DNA of 43,499 nt from an uncultured Lachnospiraceae bacterium (GTDB lineage Bacteria > Bacillota > Clostridia > Lachnospirales > Lachnospiraceae), in the NCBI GenBank assembly GCA_905233695.1, contig CAJODN010000012.1, positions 1 to 43,499 on the forward strand, written 5' to 3'. A program made the translations under genes and the position numbers. Shown here in pieces: positions 15,478 to 24,366 of the stretch; positions within the stretch are counted from its first letter, which is position 1; every line of letters starts with the position of its first letter. Below the pieces are notes generated by a model. It saw only the letters and a program-made list of their open reading frames with translations. It was not told the DNA's origin and made no database searches.

Positions 15478-15808
15478 CCCTAACAGACCCAAAATGAGCA
15501 GAGAGAACAGAGCCAAGCAGTTCGCTCCCTTCGCGGCACTCAAAGGCTTCGGCGACGCTATTCAGTGGAAAGAGAAAGTGTATGTTGATAAGAAGGACCT
15601 CTCCGAAGAAAGCTTAGAAGAACTCGATAATAAGTTCAAGAAAATTAAGAAAAATGATATAATAACAGTTGTATATTATAATAAAGGAGAATACCTTCGC
15701 GTAACGGGAATGGTGGCTCGAATCGATGTGACAGCCAGAGTTATCCAGATTATCAATACGAAGATAAAATTCGAGGATATATACGATATTGAATTAGCAA
15801 TAAATTAA
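15461..15808 (+). CDS. YolD-like partner of the Y-family polymerase
   Basis: A 115-residue protein of the YolD-like family, found with UvrX/YqjW polymerases in Firmicutes and proposed to take the role UmuD has in pol V. The N-terminal NRPKMSRENRAKQFAPFAAL segment and the later KNDIITVVYYNKGEYLRVTG beta strands fit the family. I chose GTG at 15461 because GGAGGG lies seven bases upstream; a TTG at 15446 would overlap that site. It overlaps the polymerase gene by 17 bases, so the two are translationally coupled. A ~95-bp structured repeat begins at the very next base after the stop codon. Confidence 0.88.
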   Translation: MERKSNPNRPKMSRENRAKQFAPFAALKGFGDAIQWKEKVYVDKKDLSEESLEELDNKFKKIKKNDIITVVYYNKGEYLRVTGMVARIDVTARVIQIINTKIKFEDIYDIELAIN

Positions 15809-15903
15809 GACTTCGGACCAAGTACCCACACGCTCATACGAAAATCGTATGCGCACCCCGAACGGGGTGTGCCGGTAACTTAGTGGGTCTTGGCTCCTCA
15901 GTC
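15809..15903 (-). repeat. Copy A of a ~95-bp structured element
   Basis: Read on the minus strand it starts GACTGAGGAGCCAAGACC and ends GGTACTTGGTCCGAAGTC. It folds into an outer stem (GACT/AGTC, tandem G-A pairs, GG/CC, CCAAG/CTTGG, CCCAC/GTGGG) with two inner hairpins: CACCCCG-TT-CGGGGTG and CATACG-ATTTT-CGTATG. A second copy at 24172-24265 has the same ends but different, compensating stem bases. It abuts the YolD stop codon. Class unknown to me; it could be a mobile palindromic unit or a structured RNA. Confidence 0.7.
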
Positions 15904-15919
15904 TTATTAGGGTGTATCA

Positions 15920-17533
15920 ATGAAACCAACCAAAGATATCGAACTAAGTATAATCAAGAAATTCAAAAAAAAGATATGGCGCCCCTTTACTAAAGCCATC
16001 AACGAATACGAACTTATAGAGGATGGCGACAAGATTGCCGTGTGTATTTCCGGCGGTAAAGATTCAATGCTTACGGCTAAGCTTTTTCAAGAACTTGAAC
16101 GCCATGGCAAGAAGAATTTCGACGCGGTGTTCCTGTCTATGAATCCGGGCTACAACGACAAGAATAAGCAGAAGATTATCGATAATGCTAAGCATCTTAA
16201 CATCCCGCTTACCATGTTCGAAAGCGACATATTCGATGCTGTATCAACTGTGGAGGATTCGCCGTGCTACCTTTGTGCCAGGATGAGAAGAGGTCATCTC
16301 TATAATAAGGCGAAGGAACTTGGCTGTAATAAGATTGCTCTCGGTCACCATTTCGATGATGTGATAGAGACAATTCTTATGGGTATGCTCTACTCCGGTC
16401 AGTTTCAGACAATGATGCCGAAACTGCATTCCACTAATTTCGAGGGGATGGAATTAATTCGCCCGCTCTATCTTGTCCGTGAGAATGATATAATTCACTG
16501 GGCTCGTTATAATGAGCTTGAATTCCTAAGATGCGCTTGTCGTTTTACTGAGAAGATTGAAGAGGAGCGTCGCCTTAAGGCAGAAGAAGATGGCGTGAGT
16601 ATTGATGATATATCGGACATAGAATCGTCATCTAAGAGGAAGGAGATTAAGGATCTGATTGCATCCCTTCATGAGGTGAATCCTTTCGTTGAGATGAACA
16701 TCTTCCGTTCTGTCGAAAATGTCAATCTTAAGACCATAATTGCATACAAGGATGACGGTGTTACGCATCATTTCCTTGATACATATCATGATGGTGATTC
16801 TTTGTTCTATGGAAGTGGAATCAGTCAGCGGTTTGAAGGAGTAGATATTATGGATAAGATACAGAAGGATTTATTTGAACTATCAGATCCCAAATACAAG
16901 GATTTTCATGCTAACCTTATACCTGAGGTCGACAAGGATAAGATAATCGGTGTGAGAACTCCGGAGCTTAGAAAGTATGCAACGCAGTTTGCCAAGCATG
17001 AGGGAGATGTGAAGACTTTTAAGTCGCATTTACCCCATGAATACTACGACGAAATGAATCTTCACGGATTTTTAATTGAGAAGAATAAGGACTTTGATAC
17101 ATGTATAAGCGAGCTGGATGATTTCCTTGAATACGTTGATAACTGGGCTACATGCGACTGCGTGAATCCTAAGGTTCTCGGTAAATGTAAGGATAAGCTT
17201 GTGCCTCATATCGATAGGTGGATATCATCCGGTAAGACATATTATGTGAGATACGGAATGAAGCTTCTTATGACACATTTCTTAGATGAGGATTATTCCA
17301 TTGATTATATGTATAAGGTGGCGGAAGTAGAGTCTGATGAATACTATGTTAATATGATGCAGGCGTGGTATTTTGCTACTGCGCTTGCTAAACAGTATGA
17401 TGATGCCGTGACATTTCTCACGGAAAAAAGATTAGGCGAATGGGTGCATAATAAGACGATTCAGAAGGCGGTTGAGAGTAATCGTATCGATAAGGATACG
17501 AAGGATTATCTTAGGACGCTTAGGATTAAGTAG
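15920..17533 (+). CDS. Fusion: TtcA-like tRNA thiolase plus AlkD-like DNA repair domain
   Basis: A 537-residue open frame joining two unrelated enzymes. Residues 1-310 form a TtcA/TilS-type PP-loop ATPase: SGGKDS (44-49), Cys116-x-x-Cys119 and Cys205/Cys207, which would hold an iron-sulphur cluster, and GHHFDDVIETILM. Such enzymes make 2-thiocytidine in tRNA. Residues 311-537 form an all-helical HEAT-like DNA alkylation repair (AlkD-family) protein (VRTPELRKYA, YVDNWATCDCVNPK, VRYGMKLLM, MMQAWYFATA). The second part starts at a Met preceded by AAGGAG with 8-base spacing (16836-16841), so it may also be made alone. No stop separates them. TtcA family members often start from ~250-300 residues, so both halves are full length. 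Confidence 0.85.
   Translation: MKPTKDIELSIIKKFKKKIWRPFTKAINEYELIEDGDKIAVCISGGKDSMLTAKLFQELERHGKKNFDAVFLSMNPGYNDKNKQKIIDNAKHLNIPLTMFESDIFDAVSTVEDSPCYLCARMRRGHLYNKAKELGCNKIALGHHFDDVIETILMGMLYSGQFQTMMPKLHSTNFEGMELIRPLYLVRENDIIHWARYNELEFLRCACRFTEKIEEERRLKAEEDGVSIDDISDIESSSKRKEIKDLIASLHEVNPFVEMNIFRSVENVNLKTIIAYKDDGVTHHFLDTYHDGDSLFYGSGISQRFEGVDIMDKIQKDLFELSDPKYKDFHANLIPEVDKDKIIGVRTPELRKYATQFAKHEGDVKTFKSHLPHEYYDEMNLHGFLIEKNKDFDTCISELDDFLEYVDNWATCDCVNPKVLGKCKDKLVPHIDRWISSGKTYYVRYGMKLLMTHFLDEDYSIDYMYKVAEVESDEYYVNMMQAWYFATALAKQYDDAVTFLTEKRLGEWVHNKTIQKAVESNRIDKDTKDYLRTLRIK
16836..16852 (+). promoter_or_regulatory. Internal ribosome site and start inside the TtcA-AlkD fusion
   Basis: AAGGAG (16836-16841), 8-base gap, ATG (16850-16852), in frame with the fusion. 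It lies exactly where a stand-alone AlkD-family protein (MDKIQKDLFELSD) would begin. This suggests either a recently fused pair or one reading frame giving two products. Confidence 0.55.
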
Positions 17534-17597
17534 TGTAGTGAAGAGGGAATTCCAGTCGGAACATAGAAAAGTAATTCGATAGTAATGGGTTAAGCAA

Positions 17598-19439
17598 ATG
17601 AATATCTACAAAGATAGAATTAATAAACTCCAGAGTATTATGAAGAGGAAGGGGATAGATTATTATCTTATCCCTCTTTCTGATTATCATAACAGCGAAT
17701 ATTTCAGCGACTACTACAATGCGATAAAGTACTTGTCCGGATTCACCGGTTCTAATGCGACACTTGTGGTGTCTCTTGATTCAGCTTATCTCTGGACTGA
17801 TGGCCGGTACTTTATCCAGGCGGAAGCGGAGCTTTCGGGTAGCGGGATTATTCTTATGAAGCAGGGAGTAAAGGGAGTGCCGAAGATAGAAGATTTCCTT
17901 GACACTAATATGGGGGAGGAAGATACATTTTGCTTTGATGGTCGCATGGTAAATGTTGATACATACGAACGATTTAATAATACAATCTTAAAAGAAAATC
18001 CAAATCGCCATATGTGTGACGCTGATATTGTAAGTTCGATATGGATTAATCGAGGCGAACCTGAAGCTCACGCACTTCTGATACTCCCGGAGGAGTATGC
18101 GGGTGAAGGCGTCGATATGAAAATCGCAAGGATACGGGGAGATAAGAACTACAAGGAGGCGGATGCATTTATAGTATCTGACCTTTGCGATATTGCCTGG
18201 ACACTCAATATGCGTGGAAGTGATATAGAGCATATGAAGGTGTTCTATTCATATCTTATTATTACAAATGATGATATAATTTTCTACGCGGATAAATCAA
18301 GACTTACAGATCACATGCCTTATCTTACGAAGTACGATATAACCGTTAGAGAGTATGACGATATATATGCTGACTTGTCTTCAAAGGATTTCTACCGGTC
18401 CCATGGCATATACAAAATGCTTATTGATAAATCAAGTCTTAATACGGCACTTTATACGATTATTAATGAGTATACGACGGTGCTTAGCAGTAAAAGTATT
18501 CCGGCCTCTCTTAAGTGCATTAAGAATGATAGGGAGATTAAGAATATAAGGAACGCCCATATAAAAGACGCCGTCGCCATGTGTAAATTCATGTATTACC
18601 TTGAGAAGGAGGTAATTGAAACAGGGGGCGATGGGAGCGATACTAAAGCAAAGCAGTCAAAGGAATGTCATTCGGAGATATCACTTGCCGAGGTTCTGTA
18701 TAAGTTCCGAAGGGAGCAGGAAGGCTTTATTGAAGAAAGCTTCCCAACCATATCGGCATGGGCAGAAAACGGTGCCATAGTTCACTACGAACCGACCGAG
18801 AAGACGAATAAGGTAATCGGAAGAAACAGCTTTCTTCTTGTTGATTCCGGCGGTCACTATATGGAAGGCACCACTGACATAACAAGGACATTTCTTATAG
18901 GGGACGCAAGTTCCAAGATGAGGAGAGACTACACCCTTGTCCTTAAGAGCAACATAAGTCTTGCGACGACTAAGTTCCTAAGCGGTACCGGAGGCAAGAG
19001 TCTGGATATGCTTCCGAGAAATGTTATGTGGAAGGCGGGCTATGATTATATGCACGGCACCGGTCACGGCGTCGGATATCTTCTGTCGGTTCACGAAGGA
19101 CCTAACAGTATCAGTATCAGGGGTAAAGAAGATGTGCCGATTCGTCCCGGAATGGTAACGACAGATGAACCCGGTCTCTACCTTGAAGGCGAGTATGGAA
19201 TCCGCCTTGAGAATGAGCTTCTCTGTAAGCCCTTTTCTTCGGGCGAATATGGGGAGTACTATTGTTTTGAGTGTTTGACGTTGGTGCCTTTTGATAGGAA
19301 GTGTATAGAGAAGTCTATGTTGACAGAGGAAGAGGTGGACTACATAAATACATATCATAAGAAGGTATATGATAAGGTAAGTCCTTACCTCGAGGAGGAT
19401 CAGAAGCGCTGGCTATATAGTATAACCAGAGAGTTATAG
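17598..19439 (+). CDS. pepP: Xaa-Pro aminopeptidase (peptidase M24)
   Basis: A 613-residue aminopeptidase P, cleaving the N-terminal residue before proline; cytoplasmic, two metal ions. Two creatinase-like N-terminal domains (start MKRKGIDYYLIPLSDYHNSEY, GFTGSNA, TDGRY) precede the catalytic pita-bread domain. Metal ligands are visible as Asp416 (DSGGHYMEGTTD, with Asp427), His in HGTGHGVGYLLSVHEGP, and Glu residues in DEPGLYLEGEYGIRLENEL. Length fits the long form. A low-complexity insert (GGDGSDTKAKQSKE) sits just before the catalytic domain. The ribosome site is weak. Confidence 0.95.
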   Translation: MNIYKDRINKLQSIMKRKGIDYYLIPLSDYHNSEYFSDYYNAIKYLSGFTGSNATLVVSLDSAYLWTDGRYFIQAEAELSGSGIILMKQGVKGVPKIEDFLDTNMGEEDTFCFDGRMVNVDTYERFNNTILKENPNRHMCDADIVSSIWINRGEPEAHALLILPEEYAGEGVDMKIARIRGDKNYKEADAFIVSDLCDIAWTLNMRGSDIEHMKVFYSYLIITNDDIIFYADKSRLTDHMPYLTKYDITVREYDDIYADLSSKDFYRSHGIYKMLIDKSSLNTALYTIINEYTTVLSSKSIPASLKCIKNDREIKNIRNAHIKDAVAMCKFMYYLEKEVIETGGDGSDTKAKQSKECHSEISLAEVLYKFRREQEGFIEESFPTISAWAENGAIVHYEPTEKTNKVIGRNSFLLVDSGGHYMEGTTDITRTFLIGDASSKMRRDYTLVLKSNISLATTKFLSGTGGKSLDMLPRNVMWKAGYDYMHGTGHGVGYLLSVHEGPNSISIRGKEDVPIRPGMVTTDEPGLYLEGEYGIRLENELLCKPFSSGEYGEYYCFECLTLVPFDRKCIEKSMLTEEEVDYINTYHKKVYDKVSPYLEEDQKRWLYSITREL

Positions 19440-19509
19440 ATAGTAAGGGTTAAGGTGGATACAGAGTGTTCTCATACAATTAAACTCAAGCAAAACAGGG
19501 AGAGATAAC

Positions 19510-22176
19510 ATGAGCAAACTACTACTAATAGACGGTCATAGCATACTGAATAGAGCTTACTACGGCGTACGAGGACTTACAAGTTCCAAGGGGGTCCCCA
19601 CCAACGCAGTATACGGCTTCTTAAACATGATGTTTAAGTATATCGAAGAGGAAGAGCCTGACTATCTTACAGTTGCTTTCGATGAGCACGGTCCCACATT
19701 TCGCCATGAAATGTATAAAGAATACAAGGGTACTCGTAAAGCACCGGAAGAGGACTTTAGGGTTCAGGTGCCGATGATTCAAGAGATGCTTGAGGCTATG
19801 GGGGTTACCATTGTTAAGAAGCAGGGATTGGAAGCTGACGATATTCTTGGAACTATATCGAGAATCGGTGAGAAAAAGGGTATGGATGTTGCTGTTTTGT
19901 CAGGGGACAGAGACCTTCTTCAGCTTGCGACTTCCAAAGTTAAAATTGTAATTCCCAAGACAAGTAAAGGTGCCACTACAACATTTTACTATTATGATAA
20001 GGACGTGGAAGAGGAGTATGGATGTACTCCCACAGAGTTCATAGATGTTAAGGCGCTGCAGGGTGATACATCAGACAATATACCCGGTGTTCCGGGCATA
20101 GGAGAGAAGACGGCACAGGCTATTATAAGCGAGTATAAATCTATTGAAAATGCGCATGCACATGCTGACGAGATTAAACCGCCGAGAGCATCTAAGAATA
20201 TTGTAGAATTCTATGACCAAGCTGTGATGTCTAAAGAACTTGCAACGATTTGCCTTGATGCGGATATTGATTATGATATTGAGAGCTCTAAGATGGGCAA
20301 TATCTATACCGACGAAGCATATAAGCTCTGTAAGGAGTGGGAGATTAAGCGGCTCCTTCCACGTTTTGAAGAGACGGAGATTAAGCTTGATTCTGTGCGG
20401 TATAAGGTTATAAATAAGACAGAGCAGGTTGAGAGACTGATTGAGAGACTTGAGTTCGAAGAGTATGTGGGCGTAAGCTATGTGAAGTTTAGAGACAGCG
20501 AAGCAAGTGGTCAGATTACAATGTTCGAAAGCGATGAACTGAAGCTAATTGCATTCTCAGACTCAAAGGAATGTTATGTAATTGATTTGACTAAGGATAT
20601 AAGCGAATCATATGTTGTTAATAAGGTATATGATTTGTCGATGAAGAGTTGTATCTTAAGCTTTAATCTTAAGGATATGCTATACGATTTTCCGAATCTT
20701 AACAGGGAGAATTGTAAGGATTCTTCCCTTGCATTTTATCTTCTTGATCCTACCAGAAAAGAATACGACTACGCCGATGTTGCGAGCGAATACATGGGAT
20801 GTACATTTCCCGGAAGAGAAGAACTAATTGGAAAAAAGACAATTGCATCGCAGTTCGATTCTAACAGGGATAATGTGATTAAGCTTATATCAATGGAGTC
20901 CTTCGTTGCAGTAAACGGGTACACTAAGATTCTTCCTAAGATTAAGGAAGAATATAATGACCTTTATTTCGACATCGAGATGCCCCTTCTCTTCATACTT
21001 TACGATATGGAGAAGGAAGGAATTCTCCTTGATGAAAATGTACTAAAAGATTACGGCGAAGAACTCAGCGGAAGTATCAAGGAACTTGAAGCAACTATAT
21101 ATGAAGAAGCGGGAGAAGAGTTTAATATTAATTCTCCGAAGCAACTTGGTGAGATACTTTTCTCGGAAGACAAGCTTGGCTTAAGCGGGTCTAAGAAGAT
21201 GAAGTCCGGTTATTCTACGGCCGCCGATGTATTGGAGAAGCTTGCACCGGAGCATAAGATTGTCGAAGACATATTAAGATACAGAGCACTTACGAAATTG
21301 CACTCAACATATATTGAAGGTCTTCTTAAGGAGATTGCAGACGACAACAAGATTCACTGCAAGTTCCAACAGACGGTTACCGCTACGGGAAGGCTCTCTT
21401 GTACGGAACCTAATCTACAGAATATTCCCATTAGGACGGAGGAAGGAAGACTTATTCGTAAGGCGTTTGTTCCGAGAGAAGGGTATGTGTTTGTTGATGC
21501 CGATTATTCTCAAGTTGAGCTTCGAGTGCTTGCGCATATGTCAGGAGATGAAGAGCTAATCGGAGCATTTGTAAGAGGTGATGATATTCATACGTCCACC
21601 GCATCTAAGATATTTGAGGTTGATGCTTCGGATGTAACTCCTCTTCAGAGACGTGCCGCGAAAGCAGTTAATTTCGGAATCGTATACGGTGAGAGTTCAT
21701 TTGGTCTGTCTGAGAATCTGGGAATAAGCAGGAAGGAAGCCAAGAAATACATTGATGACTACTTCCTTGCATATCCCAAGATGAAGGAGTTCTTAGATTC
21801 CCTTGTAAGTGAAGCCAGGGAGAAGGGATACTCAACGACGCTTCTTGGTAGGACGAGACCGATTACAGAGTTACAATCTAAGAATTTCAATACGAGGTCC
21901 TTCGGCGAACGCGTCGCAATGAATACACCGATTCAGGGAACAGCAGCTGATATTATTAAGATTGCCATGATAAATGTTGATAATAGACTTAAGGATTCTG
22001 AAATGAAGTCCCGTCTTATTCTGCAGGTTCATGACGAACTTCTTATTGAGACTGCGGTAGAAGAGGAAGAAAAAGTGTATGACATTTTGAAGGAAGAGAT
22101 GATGAATGCGATTACTCTTTCCGTGCCTCTTGAAATTGATATTCATTCGGGAACAACCTGGTTTGATGCGAAATAA
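19510..22176 (+). CDS. polA: DNA polymerase I
   Basis: 888 residues: 5'-3' exonuclease (about 1-290, with DGHSILNRAYYG and QGLEADDILG), a 3'-5' exonuclease-like domain (about 305-480) that lacks the usual DxE start and so is probably inactive, and the polymerase (about 500-888). Polymerase motifs are DYSQVELRVLAH (Asp665), RRAAKAVNFGIVYG, and VHDELL near residue 840. It fills gaps and removes RNA primers during replication and repair. GGGAGAG precedes the start. Loss of proofreading is common in Firmicute PolA. Confidence 0.97.
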   Translation: MSKLLLIDGHSILNRAYYGVRGLTSSKGVPTNAVYGFLNMMFKYIEEEEPDYLTVAFDEHGPTFRHEMYKEYKGTRKAPEEDFRVQVPMIQEMLEAMGVTIVKKQGLEADDILGTISRIGEKKGMDVAVLSGDRDLLQLATSKVKIVIPKTSKGATTTFYYYDKDVEEEYGCTPTEFIDVKALQGDTSDNIPGVPGIGEKTAQAIISEYKSIENAHAHADEIKPPRASKNIVEFYDQAVMSKELATICLDADIDYDIESSKMGNIYTDEAYKLCKEWEIKRLLPRFEETEIKLDSVRYKVINKTEQVERLIERLEFEEYVGVSYVKFRDSEASGQITMFESDELKLIAFSDSKECYVIDLTKDISESYVVNKVYDLSMKSCILSFNLKDMLYDFPNLNRENCKDSSLAFYLLDPTRKEYDYADVASEYMGCTFPGREELIGKKTIASQFDSNRDNVIKLISMESFVAVNGYTKILPKIKEEYNDLYFDIEMPLLFILYDMEKEGILLDENVLKDYGEELSGSIKELEATIYEEAGEEFNINSPKQLGEILFSEDKLGLSGSKKMKSGYSTAADVLEKLAPEHKIVEDILRYRALTKLHSTYIEGLLKEIADDNKIHCKFQQTVTATGRLSCTEPNLQNIPIRTEEGRLIRKAFVPREGYVFVDADYSQVELRVLAHMSGDEELIGAFVRGDDIHTSTASKIFEVDASDVTPLQRRAAKAVNFGIVYGESSFGLSENLGISRKEAKKYIDDYFLAYPKMKEFLDSLVSEAREKGYSTTLLGRTRPITELQSKNFNTRSFGERVAMNTPIQGTAADIIKIAMINVDNRLKDSEMKSRLILQVHDELLIETAVEEEEKVYDILKEEMMNAITLSVPLEIDIHSGTTWFDAK

Positions 22177-22215
22177 AATCAGTAAATTAATTAGACTATT
22201 AGAAGGAGAATACAA

Positions 22216-23562
22216 TTGGACAAGAAAAAGGGAATATCACTTCGTACTATTCATATATGGTTAATAGTGACTGTGATTATATGGTCGGGAATAGTGCTTA
22301 TTGCATCCTTCAGACTGACCAATACATTTATGGATCTTGTAGGGGCAGAGGAAGAACATACAGAGCTTGAGAAGGCTGCCCTTGAATTTATGGATGCGTC
22401 GGATTATCTTACCGAGTGTGTGCAGAGATTTACCATAAACGGAGATAAGCGTTTTTTAGATCAATACTTTGAGGAAGCGTTTAAAGCAAATAGGCGAGAA
22501 GATGCTCTTTCTAAGATGAACGTTAATGGTAAGACAGAAGCTGCGCTTACACAATTAAGAGAAGCCATGGATAATTCGGTGGCGCTTATGAATCAGGAAT
22601 ATTATGCCATGCGTCTGGTGATAGACGCTAAGGGTTATACTGACTATCCTGAGATTCTCGATACTGTTAATCTAAGTGAAGAGGATAAGAAACTATCGCC
22701 TAATGATAAGATAAGACGTGCGACAGAATTGGTACTTAGTGATGAATACTACAATCAGAAAGATAACATTAGAAGGGATATGCAAGAAAGTCGAGATGAG
22801 ATAGATAAGCTTATGGATAGTGAGAAGGAAGAGGGCCTTGAAGTACTTAATCGTGAGCTTATCTTTGTTCGTATTGTTATAGTGCTTCAGGTGATTTCTA
22901 TTATTATTCTTGTCAGACTTACTTCTGTTCTTGGAATAAAGCCGGTGTTAAAAGCAGCTGACAATATCAAGTCAGATAGCCCGATAGAAGAGGACGGAGC
23001 TAATGAATTCAGAATTCTTGCGCATGCGTATAACAAGATGTATTCAAGATACAGAAATAGTTTGGAACATCTTAATTATAAGGCATCCCATGATGAACTG
23101 ACAGGGGCTTATAATCGCGCAGGTTATGATATCCTTCTTTCCGGAATTGATATTAAGACAACGCACATAATGATTCTTGATGTTGATAATTTTAAAGGGA
23201 TTAATGATAATTATGGTCATGAGATGGGGGATAAAGTCCTTATTAAGCTTGTTAAAGCTCTCGATAGTGTATTTCGTGATGACGATTGTATATGTCGCCT
23301 CGGTGGAGATGAATTTGTTATATTTATGGTTCATTCATCCGGAATGTCTAAACGGCTTATAGAAGCTAAGATAAACGAGATTGATGAAGAGATTAAGAGT
23401 ACAGATGACGGACTACCGCCTATATCTATAAGCGTTGGAATTATTAACGGTAAAGATATTGATGAGAATGATAATTGGCTTGCTAAAATAGATTCTGCCA
23501 TGTATGAGTCGAAGAAAAAGGGTAAAAACACCTATACTTTTTATACCAAAGATAATCAGTAG
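22216..23562 (+). CDS. Membrane-bound GGDEF diguanylate cyclase
   Basis: A 448-residue sensor enzyme making cyclic di-GMP. One membrane helix near residues 12-34, an outside helical sensor of about 180 residues, a second membrane helix near 215-238, and a C-terminal GGDEF domain (about 280-445). The active-site GGDEF is at 363-367. RDDD ends five residues before it and is a complete RxxD product-inhibition site. The start codon is TTG, with AGAAGGAG seven bases upstream. It follows polA by 39 bp and precedes coaE. No EAL domain. Confidence 0.93.
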   Translation: MDKKKGISLRTIHIWLIVTVIIWSGIVLIASFRLTNTFMDLVGAEEEHTELEKAALEFMDASDYLTECVQRFTINGDKRFLDQYFEEAFKANRREDALSKMNVNGKTEAALTQLREAMDNSVALMNQEYYAMRLVIDAKGYTDYPEILDTVNLSEEDKKLSPNDKIRRATELVLSDEYYNQKDNIRRDMQESRDEIDKLMDSEKEEGLEVLNRELIFVRIVIVLQVISIIILVRLTSVLGIKPVLKAADNIKSDSPIEEDGANEFRILAHAYNKMYSRYRNSLEHLNYKASHDELTGAYNRAGYDILLSGIDIKTTHIMILDVDNFKGINDNYGHEMGDKVLIKLVKALDSVFRDDDCICRLGGDEFVIFMVHSSGMSKRLIEAKINEIDEEIKSTDDGLPPISISVGIINGKDIDENDNWLAKIDSAMYESKKKGKNTYTFYTKDNQ

Positions 23563-23597
23563 ATGACGTATTGGCGTGCATGGCCCGGAGAGTTTTC

Positions 23598-24281
23598 ATG
23601 AAGAAGATTGTTATAACGGGAGGCGTAGGAGCCGGCAAGTCCGAGGTTCTTAGCGTCCTTTCTAAAGAATACAATTGCAAAGTTGTAAGAGCAGATGATG
23701 TAGCGAAGGATTTGATGAAGCCGGGAGAGAAGTGTTACTCTGATATCGTTAAGGAGTTTAGAAGTGTTAATTTGTTCCCGGACGATTTGTCGGAGGATTC
23801 GAATTCGAACTATCCACCCTTTGACAAGGATAAGCTATCGATACTCATCTTCTCCGATGACAACAACAGGAAGAGACTTAACGCAATTGTTCATCCTGCA
23901 GTAAAGGAGTACATATTAGAGGATGTACGACTTGAAGAGGAGACCGGAAAGTACGATTACTACTTTCTGGAGACTGCCCTTGCCATTGAAGAAAAATACA
24001 ACGAACTCTTTGACGAGACTTGGTACATTTACGCAGATGAAGAAGTAAGAAGAGAACGCCTCATGAATAATAGGGGCTATTCTTCCGAGAAGGTGGATGA
24101 GATATTTGCATCCCAACTATCCGACGAAGAATTCAGACGCTTTGCTACGAAGATTATAGATAACAGCACAAGCCTGAGGGGCCAAGACCTCCGAAATTAC
24201 CGGTCCACCCCTTGCGGGGATGGACATAAGACATCTAGTCGCTCGGAGGTACTTGGACCGAAGGCGTGGGTCACTTGCTAA
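23598..24281 (+). CDS. coaE: Dephospho-CoA kinase with an altered C-terminus
   Basis: Phosphorylates dephospho-CoA in the last step of coenzyme A synthesis. The P-loop GGVGAGKS is at about residues 8-15, and the family segments RADDVAKDLM and NAIVHPAVKEYI are present. I start at the ATG after GGAG (23587-23590); a longer TTG-led frame has no ribosome site. The family signature runs to IIDNST near residue 190. After that the reading frame enters the 24172-24265 repeat, which codes the last 35 or so residues and changes the normal final helix. The catalytic core looks intact, so the enzyme is probably functional. Confidence 0.92.
   Translation: MKKIVITGGVGAGKSEVLSVLSKEYNCKVVRADDVAKDLMKPGEKCYSDIVKEFRSVNLFPDDLSEDSNSNYPPFDKDKLSILIFSDDNNRKRLNAIVHPAVKEYILEDVRLEEETGKYDYYFLETALAIEEKYNELFDETWYIYADEEVRRERLMNNRGYSSEKVDEIFASQLSDEEFRRFATKIIDNSTSLRGQDLRNYRSTPCGDGHKTSSRSEVLGPKAWVTC
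24172..24265 (+). repeat. Copy B of the ~95-bp structured element, inside coaE
   Basis: Begins GCCTGAGGGGCCAAGACC and ends GGTACTTGGACCGAAGGC. Compared with copy A, the outer pair GACT/AGTC is GCCT/AGGC and the inner CCCAC/GTGGG is CCTCCGA/TCGGAGG, so pairing is kept while bases change. TTACCGG, CACCCC and CGGGG are shared. It faces the opposite way to copy A, and its reading frame forms the end of coaE. Confidence 0.7.
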
Positions 24282-24301
24282 TATCTTGTGCATTTTACAC
24301 A

Positions 24302-24330
24302 TTGCGACTAACAAGATGTAGTGGTATAAT
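24302..24330 (+). promoter_or_regulatory. Promoter of the FtsA-like gene
   Basis: TTGCGA (24302-24307), 17-bp spacer, perfect TATAAT (24325-24330). An inverted repeat ATCTTGT (24283-24289) / ACAAGAT (24311-24317) brackets the -35, a possible operator. AGGAGG precedes the gene. Confidence 0.7.
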
Positions 24331-24366
24331 AGCAAAGGTTACACATTTCCAATTAGGAGGAAAGAT

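Noticed and set aside
15809-15903. tRNA or known riboswitch
   Set aside because: No acceptor/anticodon layout or CCA, and it does not match tRNA, SRP RNA, T-box or any riboswitch core I can recall. A second copy lies within a coding end.
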